From contig KV918975.1 in NCBI GenBank assembly GCA_002049455.2, forward strand, positions 1 through 64,000: 64,000 nt of DNA, in the 5' to 3' direction. Shown here in pieces: positions 19,901 through 28,640 of the stretch. Each line of letters starts with the position of its first letter. The stretch's first letter is position 1. The notes under the pieces were generated by a model that was not told the DNA's origin, ran no database searches, and saw nothing but the letters and a program-made list of their open reading frames with translations. The stretch comes from Porphyra umbilicalis. Lineage: Eukaryota > Rhodophyta > Bangiophyceae > Bangiales > Bangiaceae. The position numbers were made by a program, and so were the translations under genes.

Positions 19901-22845
19901 TCATTCACCTCCTTCGTGCAGGCGGTTTGACGACCCCCGCTAGCGCGGCGGTGGCGAGGCAAGTGACGGCGGCCTGTTCGACCTGCCGGTCCCTGCGGCC
20001 CCGTCCCGCCCGCGCGGGTGTCACGCTGCCCCGGCCAACCGCGTTCAACGATACGGTGGCGCTCGACTTAGCCGAGCTGCCGGGGCGGGGTCGCTTCCTG
20101 CACCTGGTGGATCTGGGAACGCGGCTCTCCCAGTGTGTGATGGTCGCAGACAAGGAGGCGCCCACCATCGCGCGCGCCGTGCTGGAGCGCTGGGTTTGCA
20201 TCTACGGGGCGCCTCGCTGCGTGCTCTCAGATCCGGGCGCCGAGTTCCACAACGAGCTGTTCCGCACCCTGGCCGAGAGGTTCAACATGCGTGTCGAGAC
20301 CACGGCCGCTCAGTCGGCGTGGAGCAACGGCGTCTGTGAACGCCACAATGGCATCATCAAGCACATGGTGCTCTCGCTGGCGGCCGACTACCCGGCGGCC
20401 ACCTTTCAGGAGCTGCTCTCTCACGCGTGCTTCGCTAAGAACAGCCTCGCGGTGCACGGCTGCGCCACTCCATTCCAGCTGGTGACCGGCACCATGCCCC
20501 GCCTGCCGTCGGTGCTCTCTGACTCCCTCCCTGCCATGCAAGAGGGACATCTGCCTACGGAGGCGGATCTGGCCAGGACGCTGGCGCTTTTGGCGGACTC
20601 CCGGGCGGCCTTTTCGCGCGCCGAAGCCAGCCAGTCCGTGCGCCGGGCCATGAATCGCCGCGTCTCTGGCGACCTGGGCCGCGTGTACTCCCCCGGCGAC
20701 ATTGTGCGGTACTGGTCCCAGTCGCAGGCGTCCGCACGCCGCGGCATGCATGGCCCGGCCACGGTGGTGTCACAGGCAGGCCGCGTGGTCCAGCTGCGCC
20801 ACGGGGCGCAGACCGTCACCCGCAACGCCTCGGACGTCCAACCGTTTGCTGCCCCGGACCCCCTGCCCGTCCCCGCCGCGACCACCGGCATGGTTGGGGC
20901 TGCGCTGGACGCTTTGCGACGCGCCACGAGGTCACCGGCGGGCGAGGCGGCGCGGGTGGTGTTGGGTGTCGGCGCCGGGGGCAGTGACACGGGGGTGCCG
21001 TCCGCCTCGCTGTCCGGGGGAGAGGCTCTCGTCGCGTGGGTGGACGGGGGCGCCGCGCGCGCGCCGGCGGACCTGCTCCCTGGCGCCGCTTCGGCCGCCC
21101 GTGACGAGGGCTGGGACGCCGCGGTCGCGTACTCCATCCTTGTCACGCGGCGGGAGCAGCGCCGTCGCTCGGAAGTGCCTGTAGCGGAGGCCGGGCCGGA
21201 GTTTGACGCGGCAAAGGCGGCCGAGCTGCTCTCCTGGCTGGAGCAGGGGGCCTACGTGGAGGTCCCGTCAGTCGGCCAGCGGGTTCTGTCCACCCGCTGG
21301 GTCCTGACCCTGAAGGCCGCCTCCTTGCCCGGGCTGCTGCCCCGGCTTAAGGCTCGTCTGTGCGTCCGGGGCTTCCAGGATCCGGACAAGCACCTGATTG
21401 ACAGCGCCTCCCCAACGGTGGCTCGGTCCACGGTGCGCCTGGTTCTCGCACTCTTCGCCACAATGGACTGGGTGCCCCACTCGGTGGACGTTTCCACCGC
21501 CTTCCTGCAGGGGCTCCCGCTCGACCGCCCCCGCCCTGTGTACGTGCGTCCCCCCCCCGAGGCGCTGGCGCCGGACGGTGTTGTCTGGCGGCTGGCAAAG
21601 TGCGCGTACGGCCTGACGGATGCCCCCCGCATGTGGTACGAGCGGGTGCGGGCTTTGATGCGCGCCCTCGGGGCGTCACGGTCGGCGGCCGACCTTGGGC
21701 TCTTTATCCTCGTTGCGGACGGCGCGGTCATCCTGGCGGTGGCCGTGCACGTCGACAACTTCTTGTACGGGGGCACCGTCGCCGGCGTGGCCCTCTTCGA
21801 GCGCGAGCTGCGCGCGGCCTTTTCGGTCGGCCCTGTGTCCACGGGCTCCTTTGTGTTCACCGGACTCTCTATCACCCACTTTGCGCGCACCGGGCGGCGG
21901 GCGGCGCGCCTGTGGGTCGACCAGACGGCTTACTTGGACTCCATCGACGACATCCCCGTCTCGGCTACCCGCCGAGCGGCGCCGAGCGCCGCGGTCACGG
22001 CGGCCGAGCTGACGGCCTATCGCCGGGCTACGGGGGCGCTGCTCTGGGCGGCGGGACAGACCCTGCCGCACCTGGCGTGCGGCTCCGCCGTGCTCGCGCG
22101 GCACTTTCGCCACGCGCTTGTGTCTGACCTCGTCCGGGCCAACCTGACCATTGCTGCCGCCCGCCGCGCGCGCGGCCTCGGTCTCCGCTTCCGGCCGGTC
22201 CGGGGGGCGCGCTGTTTGTACCTGTACACCGACTCCTCCGCGGTCTCCCTTCGGTCTTCGGCAGCCCAGACGGGGTGGGCTGTCTTCCTCGGCTCCACCG
22301 GCGGGGCGACGGCGCCGGCCGCGCCCTCGGGCCTCCCGACAGGTGTGGTCGGGGACTTGGTGTCGTGGGGGAGCCACCGGCAGCGCCGGGTGACCCATAG
22401 CTCCTTTGCGGCGGAGGCCTTCGGCCTGCTCCAGGGGCTCCACGCGGCGCTCGGCGTTTCGGATGTGGTCCGCCTGCTGTTCTCCGGCCCCGGGGGTGCT
22501 TCCGTTCCCGTCCACGCCTTTATTGACTCGCGCTCGCTCTACGACGCCCTCACCTCCTCCGCCCGCACGGGGTCCAAGGAGGTCCGCGCGGCCGTCTCGG
22601 ACTTGCAAGACCACTACCGTCTCGGCTCCCTCTCGTCGGTCTCCTGGTTGCCCGGATCCCATCAGCTCGCCGATAGCCTCACCAAGCCTACCGGTGGCCG
22701 GTCCCTCCGCGCTGCGGTCGCCTCGGGGTGGCTGCCGCTGCCCCCGGCTCTCGTCACCCAGTCGGCGGCGGCTGGCGGCGCCCCGGCGTGGGCGCGCTCG
22801 GCCACGGTGGTGCCTGCCCCGGCCACGGACGGGTGGCGCCATTAA
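16981..22845 (+). CDS. Copia gag-pol polyprotein
   Basis: An intact 1954-residue frame from the ATG at 16981 (context ATCATGG). The frame is open from 16780, but the upstream part is leader-like. Gag is Ala/Gly/Pro-rich, with a glycine tract, and ends in a CX2CX4HX4C zinc knuckle (residues 579-592). Protease has DPGA at 665-668 in place of the usual D(S/T)GA. Integrase has an HHCC-like finger, then D1029, D1084 and E1120 with a 35-residue D-E spacing. Reverse transcriptase has D1503 in SVDVSTAFLQG and HVDN at 1590-1593, where the family has XVDD. RNase H starts at YTDSS (D1751). The Asp-to-Asn change comes from GAC versus AAC and should impair catalysis if real. The element makes its own cDNA and integrates it; copies with such a change would need help in trans. 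Confidence 0.9.
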   Translation: MAAPAVPLFPMASLDLTAPAAAPPAAASSPSVGGSGKLPVRRVLFDGPAVGPETLYSQTARHVRADHDGGVAQAAASEARRASALRAAIDDLEALYQAVTTADERTRRRLTRAALVCRRPVPAWALPGGKYWPVEAGADDERRMDQLMALGWSPTPAAPASLKAPASPVAVGADPSGAPASACVSGAPAAPVLPEAPAVPAGPDPAPVVASVPVSPPGFPAVPQAAGALGSGGGAGSAAGAGGSGGQHGAGGVPVGAADAGASDGGGRGGAGAGGRDSGGDAGRGGGGRDGSDGGGGGGRGGGGDDGGGGGGGGGWYDGGGGRGGSGGGGGGGGGGDPPFGGPGGGGGPPGPAAPLPVGALFVPASAPPPSWAGPGGFTTYCRRARVWLHTCNLLPSQQGGVLLLALSGLAAECATQLDEDLVCAEAGAAALLAHLAVTFDAPPAVKIERASAELQASRRGSGSVAAYVVRFQSAVARCGRAGVPLPDAYLGGLLLCHSGLSHEQQVVVQVTAAHTAAVPTVPSVAELAAALDRLHGHSSAAESPAMATIHLTADEHQALLAAAQTHGSAAGRTGPIVCWHCHKEGHVRFHCPARKTGTGAAGSPASSETPGPESVAPGSALMASAVGLHPADSPYGPRVLVCTTVAGARVLAADALPAGVAIVDPGATATVVGADWLRAYLGALPSRMRRTAVRRPASVLFRFGDDRTTLAKNHWDIPVVLGGVVRRLGTHVIPGPLPLLLSRPSLRAAEAVLDLTADSLWLKDRHVSIPLVVNSTGHLTINLLPSAAHAALAVSSRRVSRHRSPPRTRSSRSVRAAAAEVTREVAAARRMAAAAAAAQAVAAAAAADNSSAAETAAPTAAAEGTTAVAREAAVTAAAAATAAAPAPAAELPGAAAPQPAPPPAPTRPRARRRAAAARTAVRLDAPSLSGATQAASGVPQPTAPSLAGLAASNLPVTLTHLHRLYAHPGADRLIHLLRAGGLTTPASAAVARQVTAACSTCRSLRPRPARAGVTLPRPTAFNDTVALDLAELPGRGRFLHLVDLGTRLSQCVMVADKEAPTIARAVLERWVCIYGAPRCVLSDPGAEFHNELFRTLAERFNMRVETTAAQSAWSNGVCERHNGIIKHMVLSLAADYPAATFQELLSHACFAKNSLAVHGCATPFQLVTGTMPRLPSVLSDSLPAMQEGHLPTEADLARTLALLADSRAAFSRAEASQSVRRAMNRRVSGDLGRVYSPGDIVRYWSQSQASARRGMHGPATVVSQAGRVVQLRHGAQTVTRNASDVQPFAAPDPLPVPAATTGMVGAALDALRRATRSPAGEAARVVLGVGAGGSDTGVPSASLSGGEALVAWVDGGAARAPADLLPGAASAARDEGWDAAVAYSILVTRREQRRRSEVPVAEAGPEFDAAKAAELLSWLEQGAYVEVPSVGQRVLSTRWVLTLKAASLPGLLPRLKARLCVRGFQDPDKHLIDSASPTVARSTVRLVLALFATMDWVPHSVDVSTAFLQGLPLDRPRPVYVRPPPEALAPDGVVWRLAKCAYGLTDAPRMWYERVRALMRALGASRSAADLGLFILVADGAVILAVAVHVDNFLYGGTVAGVALFERELRAAFSVGPVSTGSFVFTGLSITHFARTGRRAARLWVDQTAYLDSIDDIPVSATRRAAPSAAVTAAELTAYRRATGALLWAAGQTLPHLACGSAVLARHFRHALVSDLVRANLTIAAARRARGLGLRFRPVRGARCLYLYTDSSAVSLRSSAAQTGWAVFLGSTGGATAPAAPSGLPTGVVGDLVSWGSHRQRRVTHSSFAAEAFGLLQGLHAALGVSDVVRLLFSGPGGASVPVHAFIDSRSLYDALTSSARTGSKEVRAAVSDLQDHYRLGSLSSVSWLPGSHQLADSLTKPTGGRSLRAAVASGWLPLPPALVTQSAAAGGAPAWARSATVVPAPATDGWRH

Positions 22846-22950
22846 CGCTTCCCTGCCTCGCCCCTCCCCCGCCTTGGCCTGCCGCCGGTCGCCCGGACGA
22901 GAGTATGGGCTCTCGCTGCGGGGCGCGCCGTCGGTCAGGTCCCGGATGGG

Positions 22951-22971
22951 GGTATGGGGAGTACGGGGGAG
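22951..22971 (+). promoter_or_regulatory. Polypurine tract
   Basis: The stretch immediately before the 3' LTR reads GGTATGGGGAGTACGGGGGA, mostly purines. That is the position expected for the plus-strand primer in reverse transcription. Confidence 0.65.
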
Positions 22972-23284
22972 TGTGAGCTGGGGCCTGTACTCCCGGGCTT
23001 TGATCCGGCAGTTGATCCGGCCGTTGGATCCACGGAATTACGGGCGACACGTTGACCAATTGTCTGCCGAGGGGCACGAGAGGGATGGGAGAGGGACGGG
23101 AGAGGGACGAGAGAGGTGCGCGGGGGGGGGCGGGCAAGTGCGCGCGGGGCGGCGCGGGTCTGCCCACGGCTGGGCGCTCGGTGCTGGTGGGCGGGCGTGA
23201 CCCTCTACGAGTAGATAAGAGGCGGGACGGTCGTGTCGGGAAGGACGACGACGTGTGTAGGAAGACAGAGCCTTTTATCTCACA
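22972..23284 (+). repeat. 3' LTR of the copia element
   Basis: Begins TGTGAGCTGG and ends TTATCTCACA. It is followed by the GCCGC duplication and then the rest of the foldback arm. Confidence 0.92.
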
Positions 23285-23289
23285 GCCGC

Positions 23290-23636
23290 CTCCCCACTGG
23301 GTTTCTTGTATTTAACAGGCTCCCACTGGACCAAGGAAGAGTTTCAGGTGGGTGGCGTCGCTGGCTGATGCCTGGGGGGCATCGACGGTGGGCGCAACAT
23401 GAGGGCACCAGGGTATTCCGGGCATCGAGAGCGAGCCACCGCCACTATGGTGTGGCTGGGCATCAAAGCATAAAAAATACATAGACAGAAAGCTCTTCGT
23501 ATGAGGTTTTTGTTGATATGCGGGGGGGGGTGTGGTTTTGCCTGTTTCATAGGCAAAGGCCGGACGAGGTGCTCGTAGCCCGGCTGTGTCGCCCGTATTG
23601 GGATGCGATTTCCTGACCAAAATTGCGATAATCCGA
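23290..23636 (-). repeat. Right foldback arm, distal part
   Basis: Inverted copy of about 14973-15320, continuing the arm interrupted by the copia element. Homology becomes weak beyond 23640. Confidence 0.85.
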
Positions 23637-24384
23637 CGGCGTCTCCGAGTGGAACCTCACGCCCCCAGGCAAAGTGGGTGGGAGGTTGGCACAGCTCGTT
23701 GCTGACAGCCGCCGCCTCCGGGTGCGCCCCCGCAGCGTACCCCCTCGGCCACGGCTGGGCGCTCTCTGCCGTTTCAAAGTCCGCGACTCACCCTTCTTTC
23801 CCCTGCAACGGGCCGGCGGGGGCGAGGGACCAGGGGGAGGGGGAGCGGGAGGAGGCGAACCGGAGGAAGGGGCAGCGGGCGTTGGAGGAGCGTGGGGATG
23901 AGGCCGTGGCGGTGGCGAGGGAGGGCTGTCGGGGAAAGGAGGACCGGGCGTGGGGGGAGCGTGGGGATGCGGCCATGGCGGTGGCGAGGGAGGGGAACCG
24001 GGGGAAGGGGGACCGGCCGTGTTCGGAGCGTGGGGATGAGGCCGTGGCGGCGGCGATGGCGACAACCCGGGTGGGCAGTGGGGAACGGGGTGGGGAGCTG
24101 TGAGGCGGCGGCGGCGGTTGCGGCGGCGGGGGTGTGCTGTGGTGGCGTCGGGGGTGCGCGGTGGCCGCTGTGGTGACGGTGGTTGCGGTGTTGGACGTAT
24201 GCGTCGTGGGGAAGAGTGCCTGGCGGCGGCGGCGGTGGCGGCGGCGGGGATGTGTGTGGCGGTTGTGGCGGCGGTGGCCGCCGTGGTGGCCCTGCTGCGC
24301 GGTGAGGCACGAGGAGGGGGGGCTGGCAGCGGGGACGGGCGGGCCGCGTGGGCGGGGTGCACGGGGCCTTGAGCGGGAGAAGTA
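23637..24384. repeat. GC-rich region with a ~66-70-bp minisatellite
   Basis: Three imperfect units near 23885-24085 each contain GAGCGTGGGGATG.GGCC and GGCGGTGGCGAGGGAGGG. The flanks are (GGC)n-like. A proline-rich frame on the minus strand (24362-23547) and a charged frame on the plus strand (23603-24103) are both open here. Neither has a domain, so I treat both as by-products of the repeat. Confidence 0.5.
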
Positions 24385-25097
24385 AACGGAACGCTAGTAT
24401 GCGTCGTCTTCTTTCCATGAAGCCACCGACGTGCAGGCCATCATACTAGCGACTGCCAGAACATTGCTAAAAGGGAGACGTTGCAGAGGTGGGCTCCCGA
24501 TCCTTATTGAATCGCTTGCAAGATGTCTCAGGAAGTGTTTACCTGTCCTTATCACCCTGTATTAAAAATATCACAAAGCAGATCGCTGCACGAAGGTCGA
24601 GAAGTTGAGTGCACGTTATCTGTTACCAGTACCAAATAGAATGTCATGACCAGAAGTGCAGAGAAACCCGGAAGCGATCCGTTAAAGCTCGTTTTCCTCA
24701 ATTTCGCGATGTGCAGTGTAGATCGTCTGCAAAGTGGGGCGCATGCTGATTTGCTGTACTGGCGCCGGTACCCGCAATTGTCAAATTGCCTCCGAACGAG
24801 TCCAGTAAAGGCTGAAATGGCATGTACCAGGCCATATTCGACCCCCCTCCACACTGCAAAACTGCCAATATAGTCTAGAAACGATATTCGCGTTTTAGAC
24901 CGCGGCGCACCACTGCACTCTCGCAGTATAGACAAGAACTGCGTCCCAGACATGAAACGTAGACCTCTGTGACAGCCAGATTTCCGCTGTTTCTGAGCGA
25001 CGAGCGTGTCCTACGTGACATTGCCTAGATCAATTACGTTGCTGGGAACGTGGTGGTGTATATTGCGCATCTGGGGGCTTCCAGGGGCTGCCCTCTG
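24385..25097. other. Intergenic, no gene seen
   Basis: Lower-GC sequence than its neighbours, with no recognised repeat or domain. The longest frame (24552-24953, minus) has no motif I know. Confidence 0.45.
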
Positions 25098-25831
25098 TGG
25101 TATTAATAACGTTAGTTCAATTACCAGTGTACTGAGACCGACCGTAGCCAAGCAATAAAGCGAGTTCTATCGCCGTCGCGGCGGGGAAGAAAGACCTTTT
25201 GTTGAAGGGTATCCGATGGGGGGCCGGGTGGTGCCCGCGACGGCGACCCCGGACCCACGGTGACTTAATACAAACGAGGGCACCGGTCGATCGACCGTCC
25301 GATCACAAGCGATCGTAATGAGTGCCGGCAGACAGATAAGACAGGCAAGCAAACAAACAATAAAAAATGAACAATGCGGAAGTAACCCCCCAAAGGGCGT
25401 GCCACAGGCCAATTCCCACAATACATGGACTTTGGCCCGACAAGGGGGCTACTCGTGGCCAATTGCCAATTTGGAGCAGAGATATGCTACATACCCCCAA
25501 CGCGAGATTCGAACCGTCCCGGTGAGATCCGAGGATGGTGAAACCCGATTGGGCGATCGCGGTCTCTTACGAGCCCGCGCGGGCGTAACCGCCCGGGCGG
25601 CGGGAGCCGTGGGGGCGCGCCGCCCAGTCCCGATTGGGGGGAGGTGGCGGTTCGCCGTCGTCGGTCGCGACCGTCAGGCCACGCACGCGTGGGCGTGTGT
25701 GGCGAGCAGCGTGCGCTGCGGGTCCGATCGGCGCTTGCGCGTATGCGCGCCCGCGCAGGCGGGTCGGCGTCGGGGTGGGGGCCAAGCGGCCGGTTGCCGG
25801 GTGACGAGCGTCGGGGTTAAGACCCGTTGGT

Positions 25832-26160
25832 GTGCGGGTGCGTCGTGCAGCACGTGCTGGGGCGACCGTCGTCGGCGCCGAGTGGCGCCTACTTCGTCGG
25901 GGGTTTGACTACCCCGACGACACGGCGAAATCCGGGACGCGGGTCCGTGTTGTCCAGAGTGGGGGTGGGGTACGAACCCCGAGACCGGTTACCACCGGGT
26001 CGGGTGCGTGGTGCAGCACTTGCTGGGCGGTCATCGTCGTTGCCGGGTGGCGCCGACCTCGTCGGGGTTTTGGCTACCCCGGCGACGACGCGAAAGCCGG
26101 GGCCCGGGTCCGTGTTTGTCGGCACGGGGCCATCCCGTGTCTTCGTGCTCACGCACAGGT
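25832..26160 (+). repeat. ~170-bp imperfect duplication in the leader of copy A
   Basis: GTGCAGCAC.TGCTGG followed by GGCGCC, CGTCGGGGTTTTGGCTACCC-like text and GGGTCCGTGTT occurs twice. The inverted copy at 38250-38520 holds a related version. Confidence 0.6.
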
Positions 26161-26261
26161 CGAGGCCTAACGGCAAGCTTGAGTGGGGGTGCGTTACCGC
26201 GAGGTGACAAACCGCGAGGTTGCGGACCCAGTGAGTGTGGGTTTGCGCTGGGTGGGGGGGG

Positions 26262-26381
26262 CGGCGCGCACGGCGGCAAGGACGGCAAGCCCGGCGGCGA
26301 CGGCGGCAAGGGCGGCAAGCCCGGCGGCGACGGCGGCAAGGGCGGCAAGCCCGGCGGCGACGGTCGATTGGCCTTACGGCG
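26262..26381 (+). repeat. 30-bp minisatellite, three units
   Basis: The unit GGCGGCAAGGGCGGCAAGCC followed by CGGCGGCGAC is repeated about three times. The same kind of repeat is greatly expanded in the inverted copy (about 37640-38170). Confidence 0.75.
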
Positions 26382-26483
26382 CGGGCGGGTTGCCTGGCGG
26401 CGCGGCGGTAACTGCCGGTGGCGCGGTTGATTTGCCTTGCGGCGACATAAGGGGGGAGTAAGGGTTCGCACCCAAGTACCAGC

Positions 26484-28451
26484 ATGGCCGATCAGGCCGC
26501 GATGGCCGTCGACGGCGGCCATGCCAATGGCGAGGCGCTCGTGCCAGACGTCGCGGGGGATGACGACCCCAATGTGGAACGGTCCACCGACCCGGAGGTG
26601 CTTCGGCAGTTCAGGCCTAGCGGCATGTTCTATGCCCACGTGGGCCCAACCGAGGGGGTGGACGGGGTCCCGGTCATCACTGACCATGGCCTCCATGCGA
26701 TTTGCATTCGCAACCGCGCTCGCGCGCACACTCAGCGCCTTCACGGCCGCTACGAGGCCCTGCCGGGCTTTGTCGACGTGATGGCCGAGCACGGCGCACC
26801 TACCCACGCGGGTGACCGCGTGGCCGACGTCCATGGGGACCCGTTCTTTGGGAACCAGGGGCCACAGCGCCGTATTTACGAGGTCATGTCATTTTGCAAC
26901 GCTGTCATTCGGTACCAAGTGCCCTTGCACCCAAATCACCGTTTGGTATACACCAACGCCTTGTTGTTCCCCGTGCGGGGCACCGAGACTTTCGAGGCGG
27001 CAGCCAACTCGTTTTGCCGCCTGTTGCGCAACTGGCCTAAGGCCGTTTTTCTCTCGTGCTCTGTGGCCACGGACCTCGCGGTACCGATCGGTCATGATGC
27101 CGGGTTGGCGGAGTATGTGGATCAGCTTACGCTGGTGGCAGCCGAGGAGAATGATGCGGTCGATGAAGATCGAAGCCCGCGCATGAGCGAGCTACCGAAC
27201 CCCTTTCGGGTGCCGATGTTCGGGACCGAGCACCGCCGCGCGGCGGACACACGGTTCTTCCGCGGTCGCGGGCTGCTGCCGACGGAGTGGTCAGCCGGAT
27301 TCCTCCGGGCGCAGAAGTCATTTGACTTGTCTCGTTGGCTTCCGCCAGTCCCCGACTTGGAGCCGAAGACCGATCTTTGGGTGGCCACCCCGGTGGTGGT
27401 ATCGTACCTGGCGGGCTCGTCGCGAAACGAATATAGCTCCGCCTGGCAGGTTGTGTACTCGGAGTACTACTGCAATCTGATTGCGGCTTGGGTTCGCACC
27501 CTTCAAGAGGACAAGGTCTTTGTCCGATTGGACGAGAAAACCCTTCGTCACTTCGACGTTTTGGACACGTCAAAAATGCGTGAGGCGCCTGAAGGCGAGG
27601 GGGCATATGCCTTATATTGCAAGATGCGCCGCGCGATGGACGTGTTCCCTTGGGGGGTCGTCCTTAAGGACGTGGTCCGTCGGGACCGGGACACCGGCGA
27701 AGCGCGGCAAGTGCACGTTACAGTCGACGAGACCAAGGAGTTCGGATTTTGCCTTCGACACGCTTGTGTGGATTTCTACTGGGCACCTGACCCGAACGCG
27801 CCCGCCCATGTGGCGCCGGTTCCTTCGAGTCACCTCGGGGTGTGGCCTCGCGGTCGACAGACCCATCCGGGAGGGGCTTCTGCCGGCAGTGGCGGCCGTG
27901 GGGGTTATCACCGCCCGCATTCGCCACGTCGCGATCGCTCGCGGTCGGCGTCGCCGCCTCGGGCCATCGAGGCCACTTGGCCGACGCGTGCCTCTTCCTC
28001 CGCGGCGGTTGCCTTGTTCGGGTCGGCGCGCGTGCGCGACGTGCGCCTTCGCGCGCCCCGTGGGGCTGCTGTGTCAGCGGTGGCGCACGCCTGGGTAGAC
28101 CAAGTGACTGGCTTGCGCCGTGCTGTGGAGTGGGCGGACGGCCGAGGGGTTGAGTCGGCCTTCGCCATCATTGGTCAGGCCGTGGCTCGCGCCGTCGATG
28201 GCGATGCCAACTATGAGCGCTTTGCTCAGCATCTCGAGGCTATCCAGCCGGAGGAGGTGGCGGCGCCGACTCGTTTCAACGCGCAGAGCGTTCTGGGGCG
28301 TCGCGCCCATGCTGACGGGGGGCCGTCCGGCGGGGCTCCGCCCTCGGCACATTTGCGTGCGCGTAGTGTGTCCCAGGAGTCGGGGGCCAGCGTTGGCTCT
28401 CGCCACACTTGTCGTCGCGACTTGCGTCGTAGTGATGAGGAGGACGAGTAG
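26484..28451 (+). CDS. Gag-like hypothetical protein of element A
   Basis: A 655-residue intact frame that I do not recognise as any named family. Residues 1-460 look globular (LRQFRPSGMFYAHVGPTEG, then NPFRVPMFGTEHRRAADTRF). A basic Arg/Ser stretch (HSPRRDRSRSASPPR, about 478-492) could bind nucleic acid. The C-terminal part (VDGDANYERFAQHLEAIQPE) is helical, and the end is acidic (RRSDEEDE). No zinc knuckle, protease or polymerase motif is present. A decayed homologue lies in opposite orientation at 35596-37592, and both share flanking sequence, so it belongs to a mobile element. A structural (gag) role is inferred from position and composition. Confidence 0.65.
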   Translation: MADQAAMAVDGGHANGEALVPDVAGDDDPNVERSTDPEVLRQFRPSGMFYAHVGPTEGVDGVPVITDHGLHAICIRNRARAHTQRLHGRYEALPGFVDVMAEHGAPTHAGDRVADVHGDPFFGNQGPQRRIYEVMSFCNAVIRYQVPLHPNHRLVYTNALLFPVRGTETFEAAANSFCRLLRNWPKAVFLSCSVATDLAVPIGHDAGLAEYVDQLTLVAAEENDAVDEDRSPRMSELPNPFRVPMFGTEHRRAADTRFFRGRGLLPTEWSAGFLRAQKSFDLSRWLPPVPDLEPKTDLWVATPVVVSYLAGSSRNEYSSAWQVVYSEYYCNLIAAWVRTLQEDKVFVRLDEKTLRHFDVLDTSKMREAPEGEGAYALYCKMRRAMDVFPWGVVLKDVVRRDRDTGEARQVHVTVDETKEFGFCLRHACVDFYWAPDPNAPAHVAPVPSSHLGVWPRGRQTHPGGASAGSGGRGGYHRPHSPRRDRSRSASPPRAIEATWPTRASSSAAVALFGSARVRDVRLRAPRGAAVSAVAHAWVDQVTGLRRAVEWADGRGVESAFAIIGQAVARAVDGDANYERFAQHLEAIQPEEVAAPTRFNAQSVLGRRAHADGGPSGGAPPSAHLRARSVSQESGASVGSRHTCRRDLRRSDEEDE

Positions 28452-28640
28452 CGAGGTTCACTGTTCAGTAACTTGCTCGGCTGACCCCGGCGGGGGGGGG
28501 GGGTGCCAATGTCGGGGGCTTACGCCTTTTAAGGTGTTGATGTTTCTTCGTCTTGTGGTTGTTTGTCGTTTGACATGTTTGTATCCACTTCTCTCAGTTT
28601 TTCTGTTTATCGTCATAGCGATGAAGGAAGTGGCAGACCA

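Larger units (their letters stand above)
16419..23284 (+). mobile_element. Ty1/copia LTR retrotransposon, complete structure
   Basis: A 6866-bp element with 313-bp LTRs, a tRNA-like primer site, one gag-pol frame and a polypurine tract. It is flanked by a 5-bp GCCGC target duplication (16414-16418 and 23285-23289) and inserted in the right arm of the foldback repeat. The LTRs differ at 7 of 313 positions by eye. The order protease, integrase, reverse transcriptase, RNase H marks the copia superfamily. It may be immobile because a residue of the RT catalytic pair is substituted. Confidence 0.92.
25098..28503 (+). mobile_element. Gag-like-only retroelement, copy A
   Basis: The left terminal region starts near TGGTATTAATAACG. 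It is matched in inverted orientation by sequence ending at 39223. It is followed by a long repeat-rich leader, one protein frame (26484-28451) and a short tail ending in a long G run at 28503, where the next element begins. No pol domain is present. The structure suggests a non-autonomous gag-only LTR element, but the second LTR was not found, so this class is inferred. Confidence 0.55.

Noticed and set aside
23547-24362. Extensin-like proline-rich frame on minus
   Set aside because: It comes from a GGC-rich minisatellite, has no signal peptide, and continues into the unrelated foldback arm.
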